Below are positions 15,673-24,938 of a stretch of 25,318 nt of DNA, piece by piece. Source of the stretch: a virus; the IMG/VR virus record IMGVR_UViG_3300025687_000298, positions 1-25,318 of that record; one strand, 5' to 3'. Below the pieces are notes generated by a model that saw nothing but the letters and a program-made list of their open reading frames with translations, was not told the DNA's origin and made no database searches. Numbering within the stretch: position 1 is the stretch's first letter; every line of letters begins with the position of its first letter. A program made the translations under genes and the position numbers.

Positions 15673-17495
15673 TGCCGAGACCACGAGGGGATAATGTAAT
15701 CAATGAAAATTTCATCGCCGAATCGATAAAAGATGAAGTTGAGCCCGATCCGCTGACCTTTAGAGATGTTTATCCAGAAAGATTTAGGTCGGGGCTTGAT
15801 CCTGATCCAATGAGTTTTCAATCAATATTGCCTGAGCGATTTGAGCAATTATCAAACGAAGAAAAACTAGAACTTTTAACTGAAAGGCAGAAAAGATCTA
15901 TTGGCCCAATAGCTAGAGTGCGGGGGCAATCACGATTCGATCCCATAGATGAAGATGATATAAATCAATTTCTCATTGACTCAATTTCAGAAGATGTAGA
16001 GCCGCCTCTTACAGAAACAGAGAAACGTCTTCGTAGAGATGCCACTTTCGTAGGCCCCCCAGTGGTCGATCCCCTGCGCCCTGTTCCGCCACGAACTCCT
16101 TACGCTTTAATGTCTGACGAAGATGCTCCTATGTCTCGGGCTACTTTAGACACGACTAAGCCGGATTTGTCCGAGTTTGAAGATTCTGCGGAAGAGCGCG
16201 GCTCACAACAAAGACGTTTTGTTGAAGACTATTTAGCAAGAAGCGCAACAGGCAGACCTGCTCCATCAAGGTATACGCCAAAAGTATTCGGCTTAGATCC
16301 AGAGATTGCAAAAGAGCGAGAGCGTGTCCGTGGTGACCTTGCTCGAAAAGAGCAAGAGATAGAAGAGATGAAGGAGACTGATAGACTCCTCAAAGCTCGC
16401 GAAGAAAAAGAAAGATCGATAAAAAATCTGCAAGCGGCTGAAAAGATGGTCAATGAGTACAGGCCAACTGACCGTGGTCCTTTGTCAACAACCGGGTCAA
16501 AGGTTGCTGCTGCTATTGCAATTGCACTGGGCGAGGCAGCCCGTGGTTTTCGCGGCGGTCAAGGTCGCAATGTAGGGATGGATTTGATCAATCAAGCGAT
16601 TGACCGAGAAGCCAAGCGACAACAGGACGAATATAACCGGCTTAAGGATCGAGCTAACTTTGCCAACAACATCTACGCTAGAGCGTTCAAAGAGTTTGGT
16701 AGCGCTGAGGCTGCTTTTGAGACAGCAAAGTCTGCCTTGTGGAATCGAGCATATCAAACTGCTGATATTCAACTGAAGTCATTACGAGACGACGCTGCTG
16801 CTGATCGATTTCTTAAGCAAGCATTGAACAGCCGTGAGATTCAAAAAGCGAAAAGCCAAGACGCAATCAATAAGCTTAGAGCAGCCCCTGGAGGCTTAAG
16901 CGACAGTATGCGAATGGCAGCCAGAAACGCAGCACAGAAATCCAAAGGACTTGTGAGTGAATTTAAGTCAGCTAGGGGATTATTGAAGTCCGTAAGAGCT
17001 AACGACGCAACACGTAAGGCGCTCTCGGTCTTTGCTGCGGCTGATAAAGATGGCGTGACGACCCAAATGCTTACAGCATTTGGGGTATCGATGAGTGATG
17101 ATTTCCAAAGGCTAGTTAACTTTTATAACAGAATTAACGCTATTGCCTTTGCTCAAGCCGCTGAAGGTCAGGCAGCATCGTCTATCTCTAATAAGGACGT
17201 TGGAATCTTTAGAAACCTTTTGGCTAACCCGTCGATTAGCAGTGATGAGATCAATAGATACTTGAGTTTCTTGCAAGACAAGGCCAGCGCCAACGCAGTA
17301 TTCAATGATCTGATCGTGGGAAGAAAAGACATAGAGGAGGCTCAACTAGCCGCCGATGCCTATATGGTTAATGTTCTTGGATATAAGCAACGTGACGATG
17401 GCTCTTTCTACAAAGGCAACTTTGACTACAATAAGTCGTCGGATTTGGCCGAGAGTTATGGAAGTCTTGAGATCACTGAAAGGTTAACTAAGTAG
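15672..17495 (+). CDS. Large helical putative ejection protein with internal peptide repeats
   Basis: This 607-residue protein starts at ATG 15672 (TGATG with the previous stop; GAGGG just upstream); a GTG one codon earlier is possible. The first 120 residues are acidic, Pro-rich and contain duplicated peptides: DPLTFRDVYPERF (26-38) with DPMSFQSILPERF (45-57), and FIAESIKDEVEP (14-25) with FLIDSISEDVEP (100-111). A Lys/Glu coiled coil (about 215-265) follows. The rest is helical with many Ala, Arg and Lys, including a Gly/Ala patch (KVAAAIAIALGEAARGFRGG). No enzyme motif is recognised. Position and composition suggest an internal virion protein. Confidence 0.65.
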   Translation: MPRPRGDNVINENFIAESIKDEVEPDPLTFRDVYPERFRSGLDPDPMSFQSILPERFEQLSNEEKLELLTERQKRSIGPIARVRGQSRFDPIDEDDINQFLIDSISEDVEPPLTETEKRLRRDATFVGPPVVDPLRPVPPRTPYALMSDEDAPMSRATLDTTKPDLSEFEDSAEERGSQQRRFVEDYLARSATGRPAPSRYTPKVFGLDPEIAKERERVRGDLARKEQEIEEMKETDRLLKAREEKERSIKNLQAAEKMVNEYRPTDRGPLSTTGSKVAAAIAIALGEAARGFRGGQGRNVGMDLINQAIDREAKRQQDEYNRLKDRANFANNIYARAFKEFGSAEAAFETAKSALWNRAYQTADIQLKSLRDDAAADRFLKQALNSREIQKAKSQDAINKLRAAPGGLSDSMRMAARNAAQKSKGLVSEFKSARGLLKSVRANDATRKALSVFAAADKDGVTTQMLTAFGVSMSDDFQRLVNFYNRINAIAFAQAAEGQAASSISNKDVGIFRNLLANPSISSDEINRYLSFLQDKASANAVFNDLIVGRKDIEEAQLAADAYMVNVLGYKQRDDGSFYKGNFDYNKSSDLAESYGSLEITERLTK

Positions 17496-17497
17496 CA

Positions 17498-20140
17498 ATG
17501 GCTAAGCCCACAGAGGATAAGCAAGTCGCTTACTTTGAGGTTGATGGTAAGCCATACGGCGTCCCTATGGACGACGAAGCAACCCTTCGTGCCTTTGTAA
17601 ATGACCCCAATGCTAAGCAAATTAGTCCTTATGAAGTAGATGTATTGGTCGAAACGGCCAAGATGAAAGAGGAGCCTTTGCTTGGTAGGCTTGAGGCCCT
17701 AGGCCGAGGGGCTGTGTCTGGTGCTACTATTGGCCTTGGTCAATTAGCTATGGACCCCGTGGAGCTTGCAGCCTCTAAAGAAGCCTATCCGTATTCTTTC
17801 TATGGCGCTGACATAGGCACAGGCGTCGGTGCATCTATCTTGTCGCTGGGGTCACTTGGCAAGGCAAGGCTTGGAATTGAAGCCTTAAAAGCCGCAGGCA
17901 AAAGCACATTGGCCAAGGAAGTGCTTCAGGGTGCTCGAGCGTTATCGAAGATTACTCCTACAGGCATGGTTAGTCAGGTAGGGGGTGTTGGAGCAAAAGT
18001 GCCTCTTGCCCTACAGGGCACCAACCCTGTTTCTGCAACAGTGCGCTCAATGACTCCGTTTGTGATTCAGGGTGCGGTTGAGGGTGCAGCAGGTGGCTTT
18101 GGGTATGGAGCAGCTGATAAATATTTAGAAAACCCTAATGCTACGGCTGAGACCCTTCTTGCATCAGGCTTAGATTCTGCTTCTGCCGGTGGAGTTATTG
18201 GGGCAGCAATACCAGCAGGTTTGACCGGATTAAAAACTCTTGGAGCAGGAACAGTTAAAGGCGCTAGTGGCATTGCAAAGTCTATCTATGGGTCTGCCGC
18301 TGAAAAATACGGAGAAGGTTTTTCTGACAAATTGAGCGCGTTCATTGCGTCTGAAACCCCTGAAGTACAAGAGGCGCTCGCTCAAGAGATTCGCAAGGTA
18401 GTTCAATATGGTGAAAACTATTCAGATATTGAGCGACGAATTAAGTCAGTGCAGGAATCTGCCAGGATTATGCGAGAGCAAGGTCTTGAGTCTCGTGACA
18501 TTACAAAGCGTCTTAATGCTGAAATTAAAGAGATCAAGGATCAAATCAAAGCCCTAGACTCAACTGAAGTAAAAGAAGCCAATAAGAAACTAAAAAGTTT
18601 GCTCGACACCTCAAAGAAGCAGACACAGGACGCTTTGAAGCAAGGCGAGCTAGCTCTTACTGACGAGGCCCTTAAGCCGATACGAGAAGCAGCAGAACAA
18701 TTCGAAGCGATTCTTGGACCTGGAGGGTTGGGAGACACTAGCCGCAAAGTTTTTGAAGGCAAAGAATACGTTGCGGTCTCAATGATAGACGATGCCATTG
18801 GTCGCCAAATTGACGATCAGATTGCTCAAAGAGCGATTGGTGAACCTTTTGAGTTGGCCCAAAGTATGGTCCAGGCTCAAAATAGAAGTATTGACGCTTT
18901 TCGTACTGTAGCGGCTACAGTCTTGCCTGATAGTGCAGGCCGCAAAGAATTGTTAGGCGCTATCAACGGCATTGAGCAATTGCGTAATCAAATACAGGCA
19001 AAGCTCAAGAGCGGCACAGTCACGGTAGATGATGTTAAAAATTTCTATCTCGCCGAGAGACAACTTATTCGAAGATTAAATGAAGTACCAAATGCGTTTA
19101 GGTCTAAAGCGGTTGCGGCAGATAAAGCAGCGACCAATCAAGTAATCAAAGCAAAAAATTTCCTTGAGTCTTTTCATCAGGGACCAGTATTTGGAAAAGC
19201 TGCCGAACTTGAGCGTGCTAGGAATCAAGCAATTGCTCCGATGAGGCAACTTATAAATAGGCTGCGTGGTGCTAAGAAACCAGGGCAAATAGAGGCAGGC
19301 GCTGAAGATATTGTAAGCTTAGCAGTCAACTCTAACAGCGGTTTAGATGAAATATCTCGCGTGACTCAAGAGATAATGGGTGATGAGTTTTCTGCAAAGC
19401 TCATGCGTTCATTTGGTTTTGCTAAGTCAAAGGCGGAAGAAGCACAAAAATCACTTGAGGCGATAGCAGATTTCCGAGGTGCAGCGAATCAGATTAAAAC
19501 CCTCCAGCCAGGGCTTGATCCTGTGACAGTGCCGCAGCTTCCAGGCACGTCTTCTGATGAAGTTATATCTAAAGCATACGATGACCTAAATGCTGCGCTA
19601 TTGAAGTCGGTTGATGATTTTATGTCACCGGAAGCGTTGCAAGAAGCTCAAAGGCTTAAGGGTAACCTAGATCTTATGGAGGATTTAAAATTATCTAATT
19701 CTCCAGGCGGTAATATGTTTCGAGCCAGACTTAATGAAAAACTTAAGCGTGACCCAAATCTAATTGCAGCTCAGTATGACGAAAACATTAAGGAACTATT
19801 ACGCTATCGAGCCTCATCTTCCCCTGGCGGCTTAGACTTACTGGATGCCGTAGCTGCAATTGACCTGGCCACAGGTCTGCCCATCCCCAACTCAGTAAGC
19901 GGAGCCATAATTGGTCTGAACCGCTTGAAGGGCAAAAACTTAGGAGCGTTGCAGTCTATCGCCAGAGTAGCTCAAACAGTTCGCAAAACAGATGAAAACA
20001 TAAATAAAGCAGCAGATTGGGCGTTGAATGCGGCGGTGCAGGGTAAGAAACCCAGTGAATATATTCAAGGAACTTCTATCTTAGGCAAGATTCTAGGTGT
20101 GACGATAGGTAAATCGTATCGTCCATCAGAGGGGGAGTAA
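17498..20140 (+). CDS. Very large internal virion-like protein
   Basis: This 880-residue protein opens with a short motif, YFEVDGKPYGVPMDDEATL (12-30), recalling the 'DGxxxxVP' start of giant phage or prophage proteins of unknown function. Two Gly/Ala-rich hydrophobic regions follow (about 66-125 and 185-262, including GAVEGAAGGFGYGAADKYL). Next come long coiled coils (about 300-380) and a helical remainder. The end (LLDAVAAIDLATGLPIPNSV... LGALQSIARVAQTV) also fits that family. In relatives as I remember them, a further C-terminal module continues in the same chain; here that module seems to be the separate next gene, joined by TAATG. A role in genome ejection is inferred. Confidence 0.68.
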   Translation: MAKPTEDKQVAYFEVDGKPYGVPMDDEATLRAFVNDPNAKQISPYEVDVLVETAKMKEEPLLGRLEALGRGAVSGATIGLGQLAMDPVELAASKEAYPYSFYGADIGTGVGASILSLGSLGKARLGIEALKAAGKSTLAKEVLQGARALSKITPTGMVSQVGGVGAKVPLALQGTNPVSATVRSMTPFVIQGAVEGAAGGFGYGAADKYLENPNATAETLLASGLDSASAGGVIGAAIPAGLTGLKTLGAGTVKGASGIAKSIYGSAAEKYGEGFSDKLSAFIASETPEVQEALAQEIRKVVQYGENYSDIERRIKSVQESARIMREQGLESRDITKRLNAEIKEIKDQIKALDSTEVKEANKKLKSLLDTSKKQTQDALKQGELALTDEALKPIREAAEQFEAILGPGGLGDTSRKVFEGKEYVAVSMIDDAIGRQIDDQIAQRAIGEPFELAQSMVQAQNRSIDAFRTVAATVLPDSAGRKELLGAINGIEQLRNQIQAKLKSGTVTVDDVKNFYLAERQLIRRLNEVPNAFRSKAVAADKAATNQVIKAKNFLESFHQGPVFGKAAELERARNQAIAPMRQLINRLRGAKKPGQIEAGAEDIVSLAVNSNSGLDEISRVTQEIMGDEFSAKLMRSFGFAKSKAEEAQKSLEAIADFRGAANQIKTLQPGLDPVTVPQLPGTSSDEVISKAYDDLNAALLKSVDDFMSPEALQEAQRLKGNLDLMEDLKLSNSPGGNMFRARLNEKLKRDPNLIAAQYDENIKELLRYRASSSPGGLDLLDAVAAIDLATGLPIPNSVSGAIIGLNRLKGKNLGALQSIARVAQTVRKTDENINKAADWALNAAVQGKKPSEYIQGTSILGKILGVTIGKSYRPSEGE

Positions 20141-20766
20141 TGGATAAAGAGCTGTACAAAAGGTCTGTAGCCAAAATTAAAGAACTCCGTGACAACCCAG
20201 AGAAGCTTGAATTTGCTATGAATCAAGCTACGTCTGAGTCTTTGCCTATCTTCAACGACGCCATGCAGGGCACCGTAACAAGGGCATTCACCTATCTTTC
20301 AGAGAAGGTCCCTGAACTCGCGCCACAAGCACCTTTTGACTTGTATGAGCCAGAGCCAACACCCGAGCAAATGGAAAACTTTGATGCTGCGGTTCGAGTC
20401 ATTAACGACCCCATCAATACGTATTTCTATCACCTAGCGACCAATACATTGTCGCCTCAAGTGACAGAGCCATTTCAGGCAATCTATCCAGACCTGTATG
20501 CACGGGTCACAGATGCCGCGATGGAAAAGTTTATCGAGAACCGCAAAGAACTACCCTACGCATCTCGTGTGCAGATGGGCCTAGCTTATGGTGCGGGCAT
20601 GGAATCCACGGTCTCTCCTGAGTTCGTGGCAATGAATCAACAATTGTACGCACCCGCTGGCCAAGAGCAGCAAGGTGGCGTTAATATGACACAGGGGGGA
20701 GTAGGCAAGCTCAGCAAGTCAGCGGCAGCTTACGAGACCCCCGGACAACGTATGATGGGGGCCTGA
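20140..20766 (+). CDS. Stand-alone C-terminal module of the preceding giant protein family
   Basis: This 208-residue protein is helical. From memory, its landmarks correspond to the final section of long phage or prophage proteins. They are FDAAVRVINDPINTYFYHLATNTLSP, FQAIYPDLYARVTDAAMEKF and LPYASRVQMGLAYGAGMESTVSPEFVAMNQ. In such proteins the pattern is 'F-x-RYVxAVxDP ... VYPxLYxxV ... LPYxxRLxLSxLxGxxxDxTLxPxxI'. Here it is an independent gene whose ATG overlaps the stop of the 880-residue gene by one base (TAATG), with GGGGG/GAG as ribosome binding site. The two products may act as a complex. No catalytic motif is seen. Confidence 0.65.
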   Translation: MDKELYKRSVAKIKELRDNPEKLEFAMNQATSESLPIFNDAMQGTVTRAFTYLSEKVPELAPQAPFDLYEPEPTPEQMENFDAAVRVINDPINTYFYHLATNTLSPQVTEPFQAIYPDLYARVTDAAMEKFIENRKELPYASRVQMGLAYGAGMESTVSPEFVAMNQQLYAPAGQEQQGGVNMTQGGVGKLSKSAAAYETPGQRMMGA

Positions 20767-20767
20767 C

Positions 20768-21118
20768 ATGGCAACAGTAATTGAAGGACAATCAATCTAT
20801 GTAGGGCAAATCGTTAAGAAGGTGACAAGCGATTCTACGTCAGTCACAGGCCCCACGTTCGAGATGAGCCATAAGGACAAGGTAACCGTAGCTATCCGCA
20901 ACGTTAGCGGTCCAGACATTAGCGCAGTTAAGCTTATGCGCATCTTTAGTGATGGCACTGCATCCGAAGAGTCTTCTTCAGCAGGACCTTTCTCTGCTGG
21001 TAATGGCCCAACCTTTGCGGTGACCTACAACATTCCTAAGTTCCGCGTAGACTACACAGTTGCAAGCTCATCTGCGGGCGTAGTTCTTATCGAAGTCGAA
21101 GGAGGGGTAGGAGCATGA
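20768..21118 (+). CDS. Small beta-rich putative tail-tip protein
   Basis: This 116-residue protein is made of alternating polar and hydrophobic residues (KVTVAIRNVSGPDISAVKLM, VDYTVASSSAGVVLIEVEGG), typical of a beta-sandwich. It has no signal peptide or membrane helix. It lies between the ejection-like block and the lectin-domain protein, so a role in the tail tip or fibre base is a reasonable guess. It ends in GGVGA and overlaps the next gene by four bases (ATGA). Confidence 0.65.
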   Translation: MATVIEGQSIYVGQIVKKVTSDSTSVTGPTFEMSHKDKVTVAIRNVSGPDISAVKLMRIFSDGTASEESSSAGPFSAGNGPTFAVTYNIPKFRVDYTVASSSAGVVLIEVEGGVGA

Positions 21119-21504
21119 CCCAGACAGTTGTTAATGTTCCTGCTGTTGCTGGCGGCGGCGGCAAGATGGGCGAGGGTGACTTTTTCAGCACCACTGCCGG
21201 AGGCGCTATCACCATCGACTTTGCCAACGGCTACTATCAGCGCATCACTTTAAACGCGGCTATCACCGACGTGGCTTTCTCTGCGGTGCCTGCTAGTGAA
21301 GGGCGCTCGGTGGTCGTGGATTTTATTCAGCCTAGTTCTGGCACGACCTACGGCGCATCATTCCCTGGCATCAAGTTCGACTCTGGCATTGCGCCGACAC
21401 TCAGCACTGGCAATAGTGACGTAGACCGCATTGCTTTTGACCTGGTTAACGATGGCGTAACTACTACCGAATACGGCCACGTTCTCGGCCTGGATATGCA
21501 GTAA
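21115..21504 (+). CDS. Small fibre-type beta protein
   Basis: This 129-residue protein contains the pattern ITLNAAITDVAFSAVPASEG, then VVVDFIQPSSGTTY, GIKFDSGIAPTLS and DRIAFDLVNDG. That series (strand, hydrophobic 'aPtL', then 'D-x-I-x-F') recurs in phage tail fibre and receptor-binding proteins. A strong purine-rich site (GGAGGGG and GGAG) precedes the ATG at 21115. Its stop TAA overlaps the ATG of the lectin-domain gene by one base, so the two are probably made together and may assemble together. Confidence 0.68.
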   Translation: MTQTVVNVPAVAGGGGKMGEGDFFSTTAGGAITIDFANGYYQRITLNAAITDVAFSAVPASEGRSVVVDFIQPSSGTTYGASFPGIKFDSGIAPTLSTGNSDVDRIAFDLVNDGVTTTEYGHVLGLDMQ

Positions 21505-24311
21505 TGGCACCACCAAAGGACATAGCTCGGAGCTATCCAAAGCGCGGCTTGACGGCGGATGTAGGGTTTCGGAGTGAGCCTACTTTTGTGAGTGAAGGCT
21601 CGATTGAGTTTGTTGGTTACAGCAGCGGTGGTGGTCCGTTTATTAACTACTCTCTAGATAAGACCTTTAGTGCCTTTACCGTCGCAGCTTGGGTATTGAT
21701 GGATGGCACCAGCACTTACAATATTTTTATGAGAGCAGGCGGTGGCGGCTCTTTTGGCGGTAGTGTGGCCTTCGGGTGGATCAATGGCACCACGTTTCCC
21801 CAATTAAGATTATTTGACAAAACAGGCATCTCATACATCCCGACTCAAGCATTCCCCGAAGTCAAAGGCCAATGGTGCCATGTGGCTTGCACGATTAACA
21901 GTGCGGGTGACACCATTAAGATGTACGTGAATGGGATCGAGGCAACTGGATTGACGCAGCCGACAGCGGGCAATGAAATTGAAATGCCTGGGTCGGATGG
22001 TTCGAGCATTGGTCACTTTAACGTTGGTTCTTTTCAGTACAGTGCCACTGTGTCATCCTTGGGTATCGGTGGCAAGATGGCGAACTTCGGCTTGTATGAT
22101 GCCGAACTAACGCAAGATCAAATCATTCAACTTATGCGCTGCAATGATTTTGCAACTTGCTCCGCAGTAGCAACACCAGCGGTATTCTTTGAGCTGTTCG
22201 AAGACAATACAGATTCAACCGGTAACGCTGTGAGCATTGTCGATGCCGGAACACCGTCCTATGGGAACACCTACGCCCAACTCCCCCGCGGTCTCGATTT
22301 GGCACGCGGCGCGGCAATGGCGCGAGTGTATACGGGCAGGGCAATCGAGCTAGACGGGTCGGCGGATTACTTACAAACAACGCTAGACTCTGCCCTTGGC
22401 ACGACATTCACTGTTTCGTCTTGGGTATACCGTACTAGCCCAGTAAGCGGATTTGATGTTATCTGGGAAACCGGTACCTTTGGAGCAAACGCTGCTTTGC
22501 GACCCGCTATCAAAAACACTAACGAGGGGCTTATAGATTTAAACGACAACGCAGGTGTTGCTGTTAGTACAAAAGGGGTGGGCTTAGATAGATGGGCTCA
22601 CGTTGTCATTTGCGCCATTTCTGGGGCGGGTAACACCAAGATTTATGTGGACGGTGTTGATGCAACTCCGGCATCACATAGCGTTTTTGTAAATGCGACC
22701 AATCCGCTTTTTGAGATTGGTCGATACATCGGCGGCGCTCACTACTTCAAGGGCTACATCTCAGACGTCAGAGTCTTTAACTCAACCCTTACAGCCGACC
22801 AAGTAAAAGAGCTTTATCACTACCCAGAGAAAGTTCTTCCTACCGGCGTTAGTGCATCCAATTTGATACATCGTTGGGCGTTGTCGGACTATAACGACAC
22901 CGGCGCTACAGGTGGCCGATACTTCCAAGATTCCGCTGGCAGTAATGCGATGGAAGATAAAAGCTCTGCTGCCATGGCCTTCGCTCAACCCGTACCGTGT
23001 CCGCAACTGGGATTGCAGCAGAGTGCGACGCGGCTTTTTTTCTCAGGCGGGACTCAAGGAGCGACGGCCACAATCACAGCACCAGGAACTACGGTTAGTT
23101 TTTCGGCTTGGGTATTCTGGGACCAAGCTCGAACATCATACGCCATAAACATTGGGGATGTTGTCAGTACTTCGGGCGATGGATTCCAAATAAGGATTAA
23201 CGCATCGGGGCAAATCACGATGTATCAAAGAGATGGAGGCGGTGTTAATCAAGAGTTACTCAGTGGTCTTACCGTCACTGAAGGCGAATGGAATCACATC
23301 GTCGTAGCCACTCGATCTGACTCCCCTTATTGGAGATGTTGGCTTAATAACTCCGAGGCGTCTTCTCCCAATGCATTAGTAAATACGGTGAACGTAACTA
23401 GCACAAACTGCAATCTGGGGATGAATAATTACAATTTTGGAATGGCTGGAATTGCTAACGACGCCGCAGTCTGGAACACCGAACTAGGCGACTCCGATGT
23501 GGCGGCTCTTTACAACTCCGGCGTCCAAGGCATGGACGTGTCCACGGTTCAATCTGCGAATCTTTTGGGCTGGTGGAAGTTTGACGACCTTACAACGCTT
23601 AAGGACTACAGCGGCAACGGCGCAAATGCGACGGTGACCGGAACCTTTGCAGCCGCATCCTTCCCAGAAAACGCCAGCGGCTCGACTATCGTCGGTGACT
23701 TCTCGATGAAGCGGAAGGGTGTGAGTGTTTTGAATCCGACGGCGACGCCCTTGGTCACAGGCGTCATGCCAGGTGCTCAGATTGCGAATGATGGGTCGCT
23801 CAATATTGACCCAGCCAATGGGGGACACACGGTTTCTTTTTTCATTCGTGTTGAGATGGGATCAGCCTCCGGAGGCATGATGCTTGCTCCCGCCGCTGGC
23901 ACATCAGGGGCAAATTGGCATTTTTGCTATTTCACATCGACAATCAACGCCGTCCCCCCGAGACTGCAAATTGGAGATGGCGCTACTACCTATCGGGACT
24001 ACATTTGGCCAGCGGCTATAACCAACCCCGAAGAATGGCATCAACTCGCGTATACGGTTGACTTCTCAACATCTCCGACAACGTTTAGATTGTATCTAGA
24101 TGGCGCACTGGTAAGCACTCAGGCAGCCTACACCCATTTAGCTATTGACTCAGGGGATGTTATGCACGTCGGAAACAATTCGTCAGGTACCCTCAATTTT
24201 CCTGGCGCGATTGCCTGCGTCAAAATGTATCAGACTAAACTCAGCGACGATGAAGTAGAGCAAATCTATCGATCAGACTTACGTCTCATAAAAGGACTAG
24301 CAAATGAGTAG
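21504..24311 (+). CDS. Tail protein with four LamG/concanavalin-like lectin domains
   Basis: This 935-residue protein probably binds carbohydrate on the host surface. Four LamG-like jelly-roll units can be traced at about residues 33-215, 280-432, 508-675 and 773-925. Each carries 'FTVAAWV/FTVSSWV/VSFSAWV/HTVSFFI', then 'W-x-H-V/I/L' (WCHVACTI, WAHVVICA, WNHIVVAT, WHQLAYTV). A 'xxYVxG' or equivalent strand follows, and each closes with LTQDQIIQLM, LTADQVKELY, LGDSDVAALY or LSDDEVEQIY. Linkers NLIHRWALSD and NLLGWWKFDD precede units three and four. The N-terminal 30 residues may anchor it to the tail. No endosialidase or lyase motif is evident. Position after the fibre-type proteins fits a receptor-binding protein. 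Confidence 0.85.
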   Translation: MAPPKDIARSYPKRGLTADVGFRSEPTFVSEGSIEFVGYSSGGGPFINYSLDKTFSAFTVAAWVLMDGTSTYNIFMRAGGGGSFGGSVAFGWINGTTFPQLRLFDKTGISYIPTQAFPEVKGQWCHVACTINSAGDTIKMYVNGIEATGLTQPTAGNEIEMPGSDGSSIGHFNVGSFQYSATVSSLGIGGKMANFGLYDAELTQDQIIQLMRCNDFATCSAVATPAVFFELFEDNTDSTGNAVSIVDAGTPSYGNTYAQLPRGLDLARGAAMARVYTGRAIELDGSADYLQTTLDSALGTTFTVSSWVYRTSPVSGFDVIWETGTFGANAALRPAIKNTNEGLIDLNDNAGVAVSTKGVGLDRWAHVVICAISGAGNTKIYVDGVDATPASHSVFVNATNPLFEIGRYIGGAHYFKGYISDVRVFNSTLTADQVKELYHYPEKVLPTGVSASNLIHRWALSDYNDTGATGGRYFQDSAGSNAMEDKSSAAMAFAQPVPCPQLGLQQSATRLFFSGGTQGATATITAPGTTVSFSAWVFWDQARTSYAINIGDVVSTSGDGFQIRINASGQITMYQRDGGGVNQELLSGLTVTEGEWNHIVVATRSDSPYWRCWLNNSEASSPNALVNTVNVTSTNCNLGMNNYNFGMAGIANDAAVWNTELGDSDVAALYNSGVQGMDVSTVQSANLLGWWKFDDLTTLKDYSGNGANATVTGTFAAASFPENASGSTIVGDFSMKRKGVSVLNPTATPLVTGVMPGAQIANDGSLNIDPANGGHTVSFFIRVEMGSASGGMMLAPAAGTSGANWHFCYFTSTINAVPPRLQIGDGATTYRDYIWPAAITNPEEWHQLAYTVDFSTSPTTFRLYLDGALVSTQAAYTHLAIDSGDVMHVGNNSSGTLNFPGAIACVKMYQTKLSDDEVEQIYRSDLRLIKGLANE

Positions 24312-24642
24312 CGGAACTTGGGTATATCTTTTAGTGCCAGTCGGCAATCTCGACGATGACCTACCATCGGCGGTTACTCGATACGACTATGAAACCTACC
24401 CGGACCCGGACCAACCACCGGTGACGGTTCATCCAACCTACCGAACCTCGGCGGAGTTTAACCGAGCCAATTGTGCTCTTGGTGCGAGCGATGGCGTTCA
24501 CACCATATGGAAGTGTAACAGCCCAACGCTCATGGCAGGCGGTGACCTAGACCAATTCCGAGCCACCGGCTGGACTATCTACACGCAACCAGAAGCAGCA
24601 GAGTGGGCGGGGAACATCACGCCACCGGATGACGAGCCGTAA
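24304..24642 (+). CDS. Small hypothetical protein following the lectin-domain gene
   Basis: This 112-residue protein overlaps the lectin-domain gene by eight bases and ends in TAATG with the next gene. It has an aromatic and acidic body (YDYETYPDPDQPP, GWTIYTQPEAAEWAG) and a Pro/Asp-rich end (TPPDDEP). No membrane segment or known motif is seen. Small proteins in this position are often fibre assembly factors or minor tail proteins, but nothing in this sequence proves it. Confidence 0.6.
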   Translation: MSSGTWVYLLVPVGNLDDDLPSAVTRYDYETYPDPDQPPVTVHPTYRTSAEFNRANCALGASDGVHTIWKCNSPTLMAGGDLDQFRATGWTIYTQPEAAEWAGNITPPDDEP

Positions 24643-24938
24643 TGGAAGCGATCGATCACGCGACGCTTGCCGGTTTAGTGGCGGCAGCAATTGCAGCGTT
24701 GAGAGCGTTTGAACGCTGGGCAGACAATTTCAAAGCTCGAAGCAATGGCGGCACCGTCTACGATAACGTCAAGCGTATGCAAGACCAAGCCGACCGGATT
24801 GAGGATGAGGTGAAGGACTTGCGGGACAAGATGCAGCGCACTCATCGAGATTTGTGCGAGTTTCGCGAGCAGTTCAACACATACACCGCGTATCGCAGGG
24901 GGCTTGATGATGCGCGTAAGGAGGGTACTAATGGTTAA
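24642..24938 (+). CDS. Small protein with N-terminal hydrophobic helix and coiled coil
   Basis: This 98-residue protein has a short hydrophobic segment at residues 8-22 (TLAGLVAAAIAALRA). A long charged coiled coil follows (VKRMQDQADRIEDEVKDLRD and on to about residue 80). A single N-terminal membrane helix followed by a coiled coil is the layout of i-spanins, but also of other small phage membrane proteins. The neighbour downstream looks like a holin. Start ATG 24642 overlaps the previous stop by one base. Confidence 0.6.
   Translation: MEAIDHATLAGLVAAAIAALRAFERWADNFKARSNGGTVYDNVKRMQDQADRIEDEVKDLRDKMQRTHRDLCEFREQFNTYTAYRRGLDDARKEGTNG
24918..24924 (+). promoter_or_regulatory. Strong ribosome binding site deciding the holin-like start
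   Basis: AAGGAGG lies six bases before ATG 24931 and sets that codon as the start. Two in-frame ATGs upstream (24904 and 24907) have no comparable site. Confidence 0.75.

Noticed and set aside
23035-23041. Run of seven T as a terminator
   Set aside because: No stable stem precedes it and it lies within the lectin-domain gene.
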